Below the pieces are notes generated by a model. The model was not told the DNA's origin. It saw nothing but the letters and a program-made list of their open reading frames with translations, and did not search any database. A stretch of DNA of 64,000 bases, from the NCBI RefSeq assembly GCF_008281175.1, contig NZ_CP036524.1:1054001-1118000 (forward strand), written 5' to 3'. This DNA is from [Clostridium] hylemonae DSM 15053. GTDB taxonomy: Bacteria > Bacillota > Clostridia > Lachnospirales > Lachnospiraceae. The translations under genes and the position numbers were made by a program. Shown piece by piece: positions 17,161-27,340 of this stretch (positions within the stretch are counted from its first letter, which is position 1; each line of letters starts with the position of its first letter).

Positions 17161-18252
17161 ATGATGGATATAAAGAAGAGGATAGAAGACGCCCGCACTG
17201 TCATGAGACAAAAACAGCTGGACTGTCTGATCCTGTCTCCGTCAGCAGATCTGTATTATATGACCGGACTTAGCCCAATTGCGGTAGAGCGGCCTGTTTT
17301 CCTTATCGTGCTCAGGGAGGAAGCATATGTTATCCTGCCTGCATTTGAGGCGGATGATCTGCGGGAAGAGGTAAAGGAACAGATCTCCTGCATTTTCTGG
17401 CAGGAAACAGAGGATCCGTACAGAAAGGCTGCGGCGTGCGTCGGAGGTGGAAGTATCCGTATCGCGGCGGGGGATGCGATGCCGAACGTGATGGCCTACC
17501 GGCTGGCGCGGCAGATAAAGGCGGCGTCCTGGTCTCTTGGCAGCGAGGTGATGGAGGAACTCAGAGCCAGAAAAGACGCTGCGGAATTGAAATACTTAAT
17601 GACTGCCCAGGAAAAATCAGAAGCTGCGCTGCTCAGGACATTGGAACAGGGACTGGAAGGATTTACCGAACGGGAGGTGGCGCAGCGGCTGAAAGGGTAT
17701 CTGGAGGAAGAAGGACTCTCATGCCGGGGGCTGCCGCTCGTGGCGGCCGGGCAGAACGGGGCGGTGCCCCATCACCAGGCGGCGGACTGCCGGATCTGCT
17801 TTCAGGATGCAGTCGTCATAGACTTTGGAGGAAGCTATGAAGGATATTTTTCAGATATTACGAGAACGGTAGCGGTTGGTAAACCGCCGGAAGGATTTGA
17901 AGAAATATACGGGACGGTGCGGGCTGCCAATGAGGCCGCGTTTCAGGCGGCAGCGCCGGGCATCACATGCGGGTGTCTGGACGAGGCGGCCCGGCAGGTG
18001 ATCCGGGAAGCCGGATACGGTGGATTTTTTACCCACCGCCTCGGACACGGCATCGGCCTGGACATCCATGAGCCGCCCTATATCGTTGCGGGAAGCCGGA
18101 AACAGATAGAGCCGGGCAATGTCTTTTCCAATGAGCCGGGCATCTATCTTCCGGGACGCTTTGGTATCCGGCTGGAAGACGATCTGTACATCGGGCAGAA
18201 AGAAGCAGAGTGTCTGACCGGACTTGGGCATGAACTGCTCGTTGTGGATTAG
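17161..18252 (+). CDS. M24 family metallopeptidase (Xaa-Pro aminopeptidase/prolidase type)
   Basis: 363 residues: an N-terminal creatinase-like domain (about 1-130) and a pita-bread catalytic domain. Metal ligands are visible in VIDFGGSYEGYFSDITRT (two Asp), HRLGHGIGLDIHE (His), SNEPGIYLPGRFG (Glu) and RLEDD (Glu). The family cleaves Xaa-Pro or related amide bonds, and creatinase relatives act on small non-peptide amides. Its place inside the hydantoinase/Dpp operon suggests it trims the imported compound or its ring-opened product. Two adjacent ATGs (17161, 17164) follow GGGAGG. Confidence 0.9.
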   Translation: MMDIKKRIEDARTVMRQKQLDCLILSPSADLYYMTGLSPIAVERPVFLIVLREEAYVILPAFEADDLREEVKEQISCIFWQETEDPYRKAAACVGGGSIRIAAGDAMPNVMAYRLARQIKAASWSLGSEVMEELRARKDAAELKYLMTAQEKSEAALLRTLEQGLEGFTEREVAQRLKGYLEEEGLSCRGLPLVAAGQNGAVPHHQAADCRICFQDAVVIDFGGSYEGYFSDITRTVAVGKPPEGFEEIYGTVRAANEAAFQAAAPGITCGCLDEAARQVIREAGYGGFFTHRLGHGIGLDIHEPPYIVAGSRKQIEPGNVFSNEPGIYLPGRFGIRLEDDLYIGQKEAECLTGLGHELLVVD

Positions 18253-18268
18253 AGGGGAGGGACATACA

Positions 18269-19249
18269 GTGGGCGTAACATTACTGAATGTGGAGGGTCT
18301 CGTAACAGAATTCTACGGCGAAGGCAGAACGGTCAGAGCGATCGACCATGTGTCTTTCCATGTGGATAAAGGAGAGATTCTGGGCGTCATCGGGGAATCC
18401 GGGTGCGGCAAGAGTGTAACGAGCATGTCTGTCATGCGTCTCATTCCGGAGAACCTCGGCAGAGTGGCGGAAGGAAGGATCACCTTTGAGGACAGAAATA
18501 TACTGAAAATGAGCCGGAAAGAGTTTTCCGGTATTACAGGAAAAGAGATATCCATGATTTTTCAGGAACCTCTTTCCTCGCTCAATCCGCTGTTGACATG
18601 CGGATATCAGATCGTGGAGGCGATCCGCTGCCATGAGGCGGTAAGCAGAAAGAAGGCGTGGAAGAAGGCAGTGGGGCTTCTTGACATGGTCGGGATACCC
18701 ATGCCGGAGAAAAGAGCGGAGGAATATCCGCATCAGCTGTCCGGAGGAATGCGCCAGAGGGTCATGATCGCTATGGCGATCGCCTGCAGTCCAAAGCTGC
18801 TGATCGCCGATGAGCCGACAACGGCGCTGGATGTGACCATACAGGCGCAGATACTCGATATCATCAGGAGGCTCAGAGAGGAACTGGGGATGGCTGTCAT
18901 GTTTATTACGCATGATATGGGGGTGATCGCGGAAGTGGCGGACCGGGTGATGGTCATGTATGCGGGGAGCATTGTGGAGGAAGCGCCTGTCAAACAATTC
19001 TTCGCCAATCCGCTGCATCCTTATTCGATGGGACTTTTAAAGGCGGTCCCAAGGCCGGATGAAAAGAAGGAGCGTCTGTTTATGATAGAAGGCACGGTCC
19101 CGAAACTGTCGGAGGAGATCATTGGGTGCAGGTTCTGCGGCAGGTGCGGCTGTGCAGCGGATATCTGTACAGAGCAAAAGCCTCCGCTTGTAGACGCCGG
19201 GCAGGGACAGAAAGTATTATGCTGGCAGTATGCCATGGAAGGCAGGTGA
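18269..19249 (+). CDS. ABC transporter ATP-binding protein (DppD-like)
   Basis: 326 residues from a GTG start, chosen because GAGGGGAGGGA sits seven to eight bases upstream and the homologous region begins at once. An upstream in-frame ATG at 18224 lies inside the peptidase gene. Walker [11 protein letters not shown]-loop [11 protein letters not shown], signature LSGGMRQR, Walker B LLIADEPT and the C-terminal oligo_HPY cysteine-containing extension (CRFCGRCGC) are present. It energises import together with the DppF-like subunit, whose start overlaps its stop. Confidence 0.92.
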   Translation: MGVTLLNVEGLVTEFYGEGRTVRAIDHVSFHVDKGEILGVIGESGCGKSVTSMSVMRLIPENLGRVAEGRITFEDRNILKMSRKEFSGITGKEISMIFQEPLSSLNPLLTCGYQIVEAIRCHEAVSRKKAWKKAVGLLDMVGIPMPEKRAEEYPHQLSGGMRQRVMIAMAIACSPKLLIADEPTTALDVTIQAQILDIIRRLREELGMAVMFITHDMGVIAEVADRVMVMYAGSIVEEAPVKQFFANPLHPYSMGLLKAVPRPDEKKERLFMIEGTVPKLSEEIIGCRFCGRCGCAADICTEQKPPLVDAGQGQKVLCWQYAMEGR

Positions 19250-20247
19250 TGCGGATGACAGATCAAAAGAACGGGCAGGAAAACGCTCCTTTGCTGAAAG
19301 TGAATCATGTATCAAAGTATTACTCTGCTAAGGCAGGGGCGTTTTCAAGGGACAAAAGAGTAGTCAAAGCGGTGGAAGATATCAGTTTTGATGTGTATCC
19401 GGGAGAGACGTTAGGTATCGTCGGAGAATCCGGCTGCGGCAAGACTACGCTGGGAAAACTGGTGCTCCATCTGTTTGAACCGACAAAGGGCGAGGTCCTG
19501 TTCGGGGGACAGGATGTGCTGAGATTAAAAGGGCGGCAGCTGCGGGAGTTTAGAAAGCATGCCCAGATCGTATACCAGGACCCATATACATCGCTTAATC
19601 CGAGAAACACCATCGGGAGGACGATCGCCGAGCCTCTGCTCGTCCAGAAGCTTGCGGATAAGAAACAGACAGAGGAAAGCGTACTGCGCATGCTGGAGGT
19701 GGTCGGACTGTCCTCCGATTACTATGACAGGTATCCGTTTGAATGTTCAGGAGGACAGCGGCAGCGGGTGGGAATCGCCCGGGCGCTCATCCTGAATCCA
19801 AAGCTGATCGTCTGTGACGAAGCGGTATCGGCACTGGATGTGTCCACGCAGTCTCAGATCATCAATCTGCTGGATGATATTCAGAAGGAATTTAATCTGA
19901 CTTACCTGTTTATCTCTCACGGGCTGTCCGTGGTACGTCATATGTGCAGCCGTGTGATGGTCATGTACCTCGGGAGAGTGGTGGAGATCGCAGGATGCGA
20001 GGAACTGTACCGTCATCCGCGGCATCCTTATACAGAGGCTTTGTTCTCCGCGATCCCACTGCCGGACCCGGAGATCAAAAAGGACAGAATTATACTGGAA
20101 GGAGATGTGCCGAACCCGGTAAATGTACCGTCAGGATGCGCATTTCATACCCGGTGTAAATATGCGCACGAGCGGTGCAAAAATGAGACGCCGCAGATGC
20201 GGGAGACGGGAAACGGACACAGCGTTGCGTGTCACCAAATAAAATGA
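19249..20247 (+). CDS. ABC transporter ATP-binding protein (DppF-like)
   Basis: 332 residues from the ATG that overlaps the DppD stop (TGATG); a second ATG at 19255 is possible. Walker A GESGCGKTT, Q-loop VYQDPYTSLNPR, signature CSGGQRQR, Walker B LIVCDEAVSALD and the C-terminal oligo_HPY domain (FHTRCKYAHERC) are intact. It completes the importer; the operon now has binding protein, two permeases and two ATPases. The ATC-hydrolase-like gene follows 18 bases later. Confidence 0.92.
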   Translation: MRMTDQKNGQENAPLLKVNHVSKYYSAKAGAFSRDKRVVKAVEDISFDVYPGETLGIVGESGCGKTTLGKLVLHLFEPTKGEVLFGGQDVLRLKGRQLREFRKHAQIVYQDPYTSLNPRNTIGRTIAEPLLVQKLADKKQTEESVLRMLEVVGLSSDYYDRYPFECSGGQRQRVGIARALILNPKLIVCDEAVSALDVSTQSQIINLLDDIQKEFNLTYLFISHGLSVVRHMCSRVMVMYLGRVVEIAGCEELYRHPRHPYTEALFSAIPLPDPEIKKDRIILEGDVPNPVNVPSGCAFHTRCKYAHERCKNETPQMRETGNGHSVACHQIK

Positions 20248-20265
20248 TCAAGGAGGAAATGAACT

Positions 20266-20751
20266 ATGTCAGGAGAAAGAATGGGAAGGGAACGGGAAAC
20301 AGAGATCAACCGGAATGCGATCGGCCACAGAGCGGCATGGATGGGACTCATTTACGATGAAGCAGTTAAGGCGGGCATAGATATCGAGGAAGTAATGAGA
20401 AGAGCCATCGCAAGGAGAGGAGAGCAGGACGGGAAGAAGTTCCGCGCCAAATGTGAAGATATTACAGACCTTGCCAGTTTCCGGAAGGTGTTCCTGGATG
20501 AACTTGGCATGAACACCTTTGATATGGAAGTAGAGGAATGCTCTGCGCAGGATCTGAAGATCCAGTTCCACCACTGCCCGCTGCTGGCCGCCTGGAAAGA
20601 CCTGGGCATGGACGATGCGCAATGTGCGAAACTGTGTGATATTGCCATGGACGGCGACCGCAGTATTGCGGGAGCGATGGGGCTTAAGTTCGATCTGAAC
20701 GGGGCGATCGCGGATGGATGCGCCACATGCAGCCTGCACTTTCATAAGTAA
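20266..20751 (+). CDS. L-2-amino-thiazoline-4-carboxylate (ATC) hydrolase family protein
   Basis: 161 residues resembling the ATC_hydrolase family (PF14196). The C-terminal half has the family's HHCPLLAAW, an AKLCDIAMDGD stretch and the terminal DGCATCSLHF cysteine motif. The founding enzyme opens the thiazoline ring of ATC on the bacterial route to L-cysteine; many family members are uncharacterised. AAGGAGGAAATG precedes the ATG. Last structural gene of the operon, it points to a sulfur- or nitrogen-heterocycle substrate. Family call good, substrate unproven. Confidence 0.75.
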   Translation: MSGERMGRERETEINRNAIGHRAAWMGLIYDEAVKAGIDIEEVMRRAIARRGEQDGKKFRAKCEDITDLASFRKVFLDELGMNTFDMEVEECSAQDLKIQFHHCPLLAAWKDLGMDDAQCAKLCDIAMDGDRSIAGAMGLKFDLNGAIADGCATCSLHFHK

Positions 20752-20866
20752 TATACAGCCTGTGCGCTTCGTATTGAAGGGTATCCAATAGAAGAAATTT
20801 CTGGTAGAATGATACATAGGCGAAACGCAGTGTAAGGCGGAATTTTGCGAAATCAGGAGGACAGTA

Positions 20867-21517
20867 ATGTCAGGTAATATAAAGCTAAAGGACCAAATCT
20901 ATGAAAATATCTTGAATGAGATCATTGATGGAAACTACAGGCAGAATGACATCATCACAGAACGGGAACTGATCGAGAAATATGGGGTCAGCAAGTCTCC
21001 GGTACGCGAGGCGCTCGTGGAACTGTGCAACGAAAAGATCCTGGAGAGCCGTCCGAGAATGGGATACCAGATATGTCCGATTTCGATCAAGGAGATTTCC
21101 GATATTGTGGAACTGCGCATTATCCTGGAGACGGCCGCGTTGGAGAAAACATTTGCCCGGCTTAAGGACGGGCAGATCGAACTGCTGAAAAAGGACGTTA
21201 CAGAGGCGACAAAGCTCCACAGCGAAAAAAAGATAGCGAGGTATTGGAAGAGCAATATCAGCTTTCACCTGCTTCTGTGCAGTTTCTGCGGGAATGAGAA
21301 AATCTGTGAGGCGGTGGAGCGGGCGCTGAAGTTTTCTTCCAGAAGCGCGGTACAGTATTACTTTTCTTCCAGTGTACACAGAAATGAGACTACGGCACAG
21401 CGGCATATACTGCTCATAGAAGCCCTGGAAAAGAGGAATCTTGAGGAAGCAAAAGAAGTGTTGAAAGATGACATCATGGATCTGAAGAGGGAGATTGTGG
21501 AGGGAATCATAGCATAA
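20867..21517 (+). CDS. GntR family regulator, FCD (FadR-like) subfamily
   Basis: 216 residues. The N-terminal winged helix has the GntR signature (ITERELIEKYGVSKSPVREALVEL), and the C-terminal all-helical FCD domain (about 75-210) has the conserved SFHLLLCSF metal/ligand helix. FCD regulators sense carboxylates or amino-acid-like ligands. It probably controls the hyuAB-dpp operon from the palindromes upstream of hyuA. A weak extended -10 (TGGTAGAAT, 20802-20810) offers separate expression. The stop codon lies two bases before the left terminal repeat of the mobile element. Confidence 0.88.
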   Translation: MSGNIKLKDQIYENILNEIIDGNYRQNDIITERELIEKYGVSKSPVREALVELCNEKILESRPRMGYQICPISIKEISDIVELRIILETAALEKTFARLKDGQIELLKKDVTEATKLHSEKKIARYWKSNISFHLLLCSFCGNEKICEAVERALKFSSRSAVQYYFSSSVHRNETTAQRHILLIEALEKRNLEEAKEVLKDDIMDLKREIVEGIIA

Positions 21518-21519
21518 GG

Positions 21520-21569
21520 CTGCGGATAAAAAAGGAATTACCGGAATGGCAGTTAGCCATAAAGAAGTA
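21520..21569 (+). repeat. Left terminal inverted repeat of the element
   Basis: Outer 24 bases 21520-21543 (starts CTGCGGATAAAAAAGG) are the exact reverse complement of 36505-36528. The inner block CATAAAGAAGTA (21558-21569) matches the right end with one mismatch, at the same 14-base spacing. Confidence 0.9.
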
Positions 21570-21610
21570 TGAAGGAAAAAATGACTTACGCCAAGTGAAC
21601 GGAAAAACGA

Positions 21611-21650
21611 AAAGCTCCATGTGATGAAGTATCTTCACATGGAGCCTTTT
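21611..21650 (+). terminator. Rho-independent terminator near the left end
   Basis: Stem GCTCCATGTG.../...CACATGGAGC with a small bulge, then CTTTT. It lies inside the left end of the element and could stop host read-through from the GntR gene into the cargo. Confidence 0.75.
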
Positions 21651-21868
21651 GCGTGCCCGCTATTCCACCGGCTCCCGCCGTCTTTTTCAGCGTCCGCAGG
21701 ACGTGCAGCCGTCACCGCAGGTGGCGATCATGGGGTTTGGGGCAGCGCACCAACGAGCGGTTTTGCGGGTTTTCCCTTTGGGGAAAATCCGCAAAAACAG
21801 CAAACATGTACATGCTTGCATTGCTCGCCAGTACGGTTTATCAATTCGGATTTCTATAACACAGGCGG
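21651..21868. other. Non-coding left-end region with strong hairpin
   Basis: No convincing gene. It contains a near-perfect hairpin, TTTTGCGGGTTTTCCC / GGGGAAAATCCGCAAAA with a 3-4 base loop (21761-21796), GC-rich sequence before it and AT-rich sequence after. It could be an oriT remnant or a replication/termination structure; neither can be shown here. Confidence 0.4.
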
Positions 21869-21897
21869 TTGAAAACATTCTAATATTCGTATATAAT
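21869..21897 (+). promoter_or_regulatory. Promoter for the HTH/LysR genes
   Basis: TTGAAA (21869-21874), 17-base spacer, TATAAT (21892-21897), 38 bases before the HTH gene ATG. Confidence 0.75.
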
Positions 21898-21935
21898 GTA
21901 GATGTTAATTTGTACCCATAAGAGAGGTGCTTACT

Positions 21936-22130
21936 ATGAAGGGCTATATTTCCATCCGTGAGGCTTCTTATAAATGGGATGTTTCGGAGCGACGGGTAAA
22001 TCAATACTGTACACAAGGACGCATTCCGGGTGCGGAGCGTTTTGGTCGTTCGTGGGCAATTCCCGAAGATGCACAAAAGCCGAAAGACCCGCGTAAAAGT
22101 GCCGCTAGAAACAGGTCTTATGGAACATAA
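21936..22130 (+). CDS. Small helix-turn-helix (excisionase-like) DNA-binding protein
   Basis: 64 residues from the ATG six bases after AGAGAGGTG. The fold is the MerR-like/excisionase HTH: YISIREASYKWDVSERRVNQYC, then GRIPGAERFGRSWAIP, the usual helix, turn and Trp-containing wing. Such proteins act as recombination directionality factors or small regulators on mobile elements. It is the first gene inside the left end and is followed 17 bases later by the LysR regulator. Excisionase function is plausible but unproven. Confidence 0.75.
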   Translation: MKGYISIREASYKWDVSERRVNQYCTQGRIPGAERFGRSWAIPEDAQKPKDPRKSAARNRSYGT

Positions 22131-22147
22131 GAAAGGGGGCTAAAGGG

Positions 22148-23053
22148 ATGCTACTTCGACAGATGAAATACTTTACAGCGATTGTGGAGTGCAACAGCTT
22201 TACCGAAGCAGCCGAGCAATGCTATATCTCGCAGTCGGCCATTTCTCAGCAAATACAGGCATTGGAAAAAGAGCTGGGCGTTGTGTTGCTTCGTCGAGAA
22301 AACCGCCGCTTTTCCCTTACGCCTGCGGGGGAATACTTCTACCACCAAAGCAAAGTCTTGCTTGATGAAGCAAATGAGCTTCGGCGCGAAACAATTCGCA
22401 TCGGACAGGCAGACGAAAGCCGGCTGCGTATCGGTTATTTGAAGAATTACAGCGGCCAGGAGCTGCATATTGCGGTTGCAGAATTTTCAAAGCTGTATCC
22501 CGAAATCTCCATTAACATCGTGGCTGGGACTCATGAGGAGCTTTACGATTTGATTCGCTTCGGCGGCGTGGATGTCATTCTCAGCGATCAGCGCCGGGCC
22601 TTTTCCGATGACTATGAAAATAAGGTTTTACTGGAATGTGATTGCTTCGCAGAGATTTCCAGTAACAATCATCTGAGCGCAAAAGACCACCTGACGCTTA
22701 CCGACCTCAAACGGACACCCTGTATTTTAATCGCCCCGCCTGAGCAGCATGACGAAGAAGCCGGATATTATCGGGATACGCTGGGTTTCGGCGGCAACTT
22801 TCTCTACGCCGAAAATCTGGAAGAAGGCCGTTTGATGGCGCTGGGGAACAGAGGCTTCCTCCCTCTTGAAAATGTCGGGACGCTGCCGCCCGTTGTTCCC
22901 ACCATTCAGCGCATTCCGCTGTATCGCGGGGACAAACCCCTTAGACGGAAAATCTGTGCGTTTTGGCTGAAAAAATGCACCAACTACTACATCGAAGAAT
23001 TTGCCGAAACCTTGCATCATCTTATTGAGCAGAGCCGGCAGGAAATAGATTGA
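22148..23053 (+). CDS. LysR family transcriptional regulator
   Basis: 301 residues. The N-terminal LTTR winged HTH is clear (FTAIVECNSFTEAAEQCYISQSAISQQIQALEKELG), followed by a substrate-binding-like effector domain (about 90-295). It lies upstream of, and in the same direction as, the flavodoxin operon. A terminator separates them, and a 17-base LysR-type inverted repeat sits just before the operon promoter. LTTRs of this kind often respond to electrophiles, quinones or oxidants; here the cargo suggests that, but the effector is unknown. Confidence 0.93.
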   Translation: MLLRQMKYFTAIVECNSFTEAAEQCYISQSAISQQIQALEKELGVVLLRRENRRFSLTPAGEYFYHQSKVLLDEANELRRETIRIGQADESRLRIGYLKNYSGQELHIAVAEFSKLYPEISINIVAGTHEELYDLIRFGGVDVILSDQRRAFSDDYENKVLLECDCFAEISSNNHLSAKDHLTLTDLKRTPCILIAPPEQHDEEAGYYRDTLGFGGNFLYAENLEEGRLMALGNRGFLPLENVGTLPPVVPTIQRIPLYRGDKPLRRKICAFWLKKCTNYYIEEFAETLHHLIEQSRQEID

Positions 23054-23067
23054 CAGCATAAAAGCTG

Positions 23068-23119
23068 AAAAGCCGAACTGTAATTTCTCATTATGAGAGT
23101 TGCAGTTCGGCTTTTTTGT
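23068..23119 (+). terminator. Rho-independent terminator after the LysR gene
   Basis: AAAAGCCGAACTG / CAGTTCGGCTTTTTT stem with a long loop that can itself fold (CTCATTATGAG), followed by T6. Confidence 0.85.
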
Positions 23120-23124
23120 TTTCG

Positions 23125-23141
23125 GATAAGTACAGCTTATC
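23125..23141. promoter_or_regulatory. Candidate LysR operator
   Basis: GATAAG-TACAG-CTTATC, a perfect inverted repeat with T-N11-A character, centred 32 bases upstream of the -35 of the flavodoxin operon promoter, the usual site for LTTR activation. Confidence 0.6.
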
Positions 23142-23161
23142 AAAGTTATTCAAAACCGAAA

Positions 23162-23190
23162 TTGCTCCTTTGCCTGTCGGTTCCTATAAT
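23162..23190 (+). promoter_or_regulatory. Promoter of the flavodoxin/oxidoreductase operon
   Basis: TTGCTC (23162-23167), 17 bases, perfect -10 TATAAT (23185-23190). The weak -35 fits a promoter that needs activation. Confidence 0.65.
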
Positions 23191-23225
23191 AAAATCGAAC
23201 AACAAAGAAAGGGAGTGTATCAAAC

Positions 23226-23729
23226 ATGAAAACTTTAATTGCGTATTTTTCCCGTAAAGGAAATAACTATGTCGGCGGCAGTATTGTCAATCTCCCCGTG
23301 GGGAACACCGAAGTCGCGGCAAAGAAGATTGCCGCGCTGACTGGCGGAGACCTGTTTGAAATCAAAACGGTTCACTCGTATTCGGAAGATTACACTGCCT
23401 GCACCGAGGAGGCTCAACAGGAGCTGCAGGCAAAGGCCCGCCCGGAGTTGGCATCAGATATTCCTGACATTTCTGCTTATGATGTGGTGTATCTGGGCTA
23501 TCCCAACTGGTGGGGAACCGCACCGATGGGGGTCTTTACCTTTTTGGAAAACGCCGACTTTTACGGCAAGACCATCAAGCCGTTCTGCACCCACGAAGGC
23601 AGCGGCATGGGCCGCAGCGAAACAGATATTAAAAAGGCATGTCCGTCCGCCAAGGTCGATAAAGGGCTTGCGATTCGAGGCGGCGGCGTCAGCCGTGCTG
23701 ACAAGGATATTGAAAGCTGGGTGAGATGA
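23226..23729 (+). CDS. Flavodoxin (cytosolic)
   Basis: 167 residues, no signal peptide. FMN phosphate loop region near the N-terminus (LIAYFSRKGNNYVGG), the conserved YLGYPNWWGTAPM segment that stacks on the flavin, and PFCTHEGSGMGRSE. This is the flavodoxin_4-type family. It probably carries electrons for the oxidoreductases encoded next. It is the first gene of the LysR-controlled set, with GAAAGGGAG before the ATG. Two related flavodoxins with lipoprotein signals lie about 4 kb downstream. Confidence 0.92.
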   Translation: MKTLIAYFSRKGNNYVGGSIVNLPVGNTEVAAKKIAALTGGDLFEIKTVHSYSEDYTACTEEAQQELQAKARPELASDIPDISAYDVVYLGYPNWWGTAPMGVFTFLENADFYGKTIKPFCTHEGSGMGRSETDIKKACPSAKVDKGLAIRGGGVSRADKDIESWVR

Positions 23730-23757
23730 AAATTACGAAAACAGGGAGAAATGAGTA

Positions 23758-25513
<1,756 letters not shown>

Positions 25514-25526
25514 GGAGGTTTTCAAA

Positions 25527-26357
25527 ATGAAGAAGGTACTGCTTTTAACAGGAGCCGGGCAGATCGGCATGGCAATCGCCCGCAGGATGGGCTACGGCAT
25601 GAAAATTGTCCTCGGAGATAAAAACCCGGAGAATGCCCAGGCGATTGCAAAGGTCATGACAGACGCGGGTTTTGATACGGCGGCAATGGAAATGGACCTG
25701 TCCAGCCGCGATTCCATCAAGGCTATGATTGCCGAGGCACAGAAGTACGGCGACATTCAGATGCTGGTCAATGCCGCCGGGGTTTCCCCCAGTCAGGCCC
25801 CCATTGAGGCGATTTTGAAGGTGGACCTCTATGGCACCGCCGTGCTGCTGGAGGAAGTGGGCAAGGTCATCGCGCCGGGCGGCGCGGGCGTCACCATTTC
25901 CAGCCAGTCCGGGCACCGCATGGCGCAGCTTACCGCCCAGCAGGACGCGCTACTTGCCATAACGCCCACAGAGGAGTTGCTGAGGCTGGAAATGCTCCAG
26001 CCGGAGAACATCCGCGACACCCTCCACGCTTATCAGATGGCGAAGCGCTGCAATGAAAAGCGCGTCATGTCCGAAGCGGTCAAATGGGGCGAACGGGGTG
26101 CCCGGCTCAATTCCATTTCTCCTGGTATTGTCGTGACGCCGCTGGCGCTTGACGAGTTGGGCGGCCCCCGCGGGGACTTTTATAAAAACATGTTTGCCAA
26201 GTGCCCTGCCGGGCGCCCCGGCACGGCGGATGAGATTGCGAATGTGGCGGAACTGCTCATGAGCGATAAGGGCGCGTTTATCACCGGCGCGGATTTTCTC
26301 ATTGACGGCGGCGCAACAGCCTCCTACTTCTACGGCCCGCTGAAACCGGAAGCCTAA
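25527..26357 (+). CDS. Short-chain dehydrogenase/reductase, type 1
   Basis: 276 residues. The nucleotide motif is TGAGQIG near the N-terminus, then DLSSRDS, the NAAG segment (VNAAGVSPSQ), the catalytic Ser region (ISSQSGHRM) and Y-x-x-x-K (YQMAKR). Near the C-terminus DFLIDGGATASYF is typical of classical SDRs. An insertion of about 25 residues between Ser and Tyr is unusual. It probably reduces or oxidises a carbonyl/alcohol; the substrate is unknown. AAGGAGG precedes the ATG. Confidence 0.92.
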   Translation: MKKVLLLTGAGQIGMAIARRMGYGMKIVLGDKNPENAQAIAKVMTDAGFDTAAMEMDLSSRDSIKAMIAEAQKYGDIQMLVNAAGVSPSQAPIEAILKVDLYGTAVLLEEVGKVIAPGGAGVTISSQSGHRMAQLTAQQDALLAITPTEELLRLEMLQPENIRDTLHAYQMAKRCNEKRVMSEAVKWGERGARLNSISPGIVVTPLALDELGGPRGDFYKNMFAKCPAGRPGTADEIANVAELLMSDKGAFITGADFLIDGGATASYFYGPLKPEA

Positions 26358-26443
26358 ACGCAGATAAATATTTCGCTTCGCTGTATAGCAGACGGGTGGA
26401 AAGTTTAGCAAAAACAATCAAACAAGAGAAAGGAATGATATTC

Positions 26444-27268
26444 ATGAGCAGAACATGGCTAATTACCGGTGTCTCCAGCGGATTCGGTTTTGAAATGACA
26501 AAGCAGCTTCTGGAGGTTGGCGACACCGTAGTTGGAACGGTGCGGAACACAAAAAAGGTGGAGGAATTGATCGTTCAATATCCAGATGCCTTTGATTGCC
26601 GGATCCTTGATGTGACCGATGTGCCGGCCATTCATCGGCTGGTGGCGGACGCTTTCCAAAAACATGAAAGGATTGACGTGGTAGTTTCCAACGCAGGCTA
26701 CGGTCTTTTTGGCTGTGCTGAGGAATTGTCCGACGAGGAGATCAATCACATCATCGCTACTAACCTCACCGGCTCCATTATGCTGATTCGGGACAGCCTG
26801 CCGCATCTGCGGGCACAGGGCGGCGGACGGATTATCCAGATGTCCACTTATGGCGGGCAGGTTGCTTATCCGGCCAACTCCATGTACCATGCCACCAAGT
26901 TTGGCATTGAGGGCTTCTGCGAGGCTGTGGCCCAGGAAGTAGCGCAGTTTGGTATTGGAGTCACGCTGGTGGAGCCGGGCGGCGCGAGAACGGAGTTCCG
27001 CTACGGCAGCGCCAAGGTCGCTAAACTGATGCCGGAGTATGAAAGCTGCCACGGTTTCCTCAATATGCTGGACGCCAGCAAGGGCCTTGCCCCCGGCGAC
27101 CCGGCGAAGATGGCCCAGCGCATCATCGAGAGCGTGGAGAAAACCCCTGCGCCCCTTCGCATGGTATTGGGTTCGCAGGCGCTGGGAGCCACCATCGACA
27201 GGCTGGAGGAGCGTGTTGCAGATTACAAAACGCAGACGGAGCTTGCCGCCTCGACGGATATTATCTGA
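26444..27268 (+). CDS. Short-chain dehydrogenase/reductase, type 2
   Basis: 274 residues from the ATG after GAAAGGAATG; an upstream in-frame GTG at 26396 has no ribosome site. The N-terminal motif is TGVSSGFG, followed by VSNAGYG, IQMSTYGGQ and Y-x-x-x-K (YHATK). The protein has the longer C-terminal arm (ALGATIDRLEE) of the retinol-dehydrogenase-like SDR group. It is clearly not a recent copy of the preceding SDR. It lies in the same operon. Confidence 0.93.
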   Translation: MSRTWLITGVSSGFGFEMTKQLLEVGDTVVGTVRNTKKVEELIVQYPDAFDCRILDVTDVPAIHRLVADAFQKHERIDVVVSNAGYGLFGCAEELSDEEINHIIATNLTGSIMLIRDSLPHLRAQGGGRIIQMSTYGGQVAYPANSMYHATKFGIEGFCEAVAQEVAQFGIGVTLVEPGGARTEFRYGSAKVAKLMPEYESCHGFLNMLDASKGLAPGDPAKMAQRIIESVEKTPAPLRMVLGSQALGATIDRLEERVADYKTQTELAASTDII

Positions 27269-27340
27269 GAACTGAGAGGCTTGCGGCTTTAGCTGCAGGC
27301 CTCTTTCCGCCTTACAAACAAGTAAATAAGGAGAGTTTAT

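Noticed and set aside
21621-21921. Short open frames (83 and 90 codons) in the left end of the element
   Set aside because: Overlapping each other in all three frames, over a terminator and hairpin, with no ribosome site or recognisable domain.
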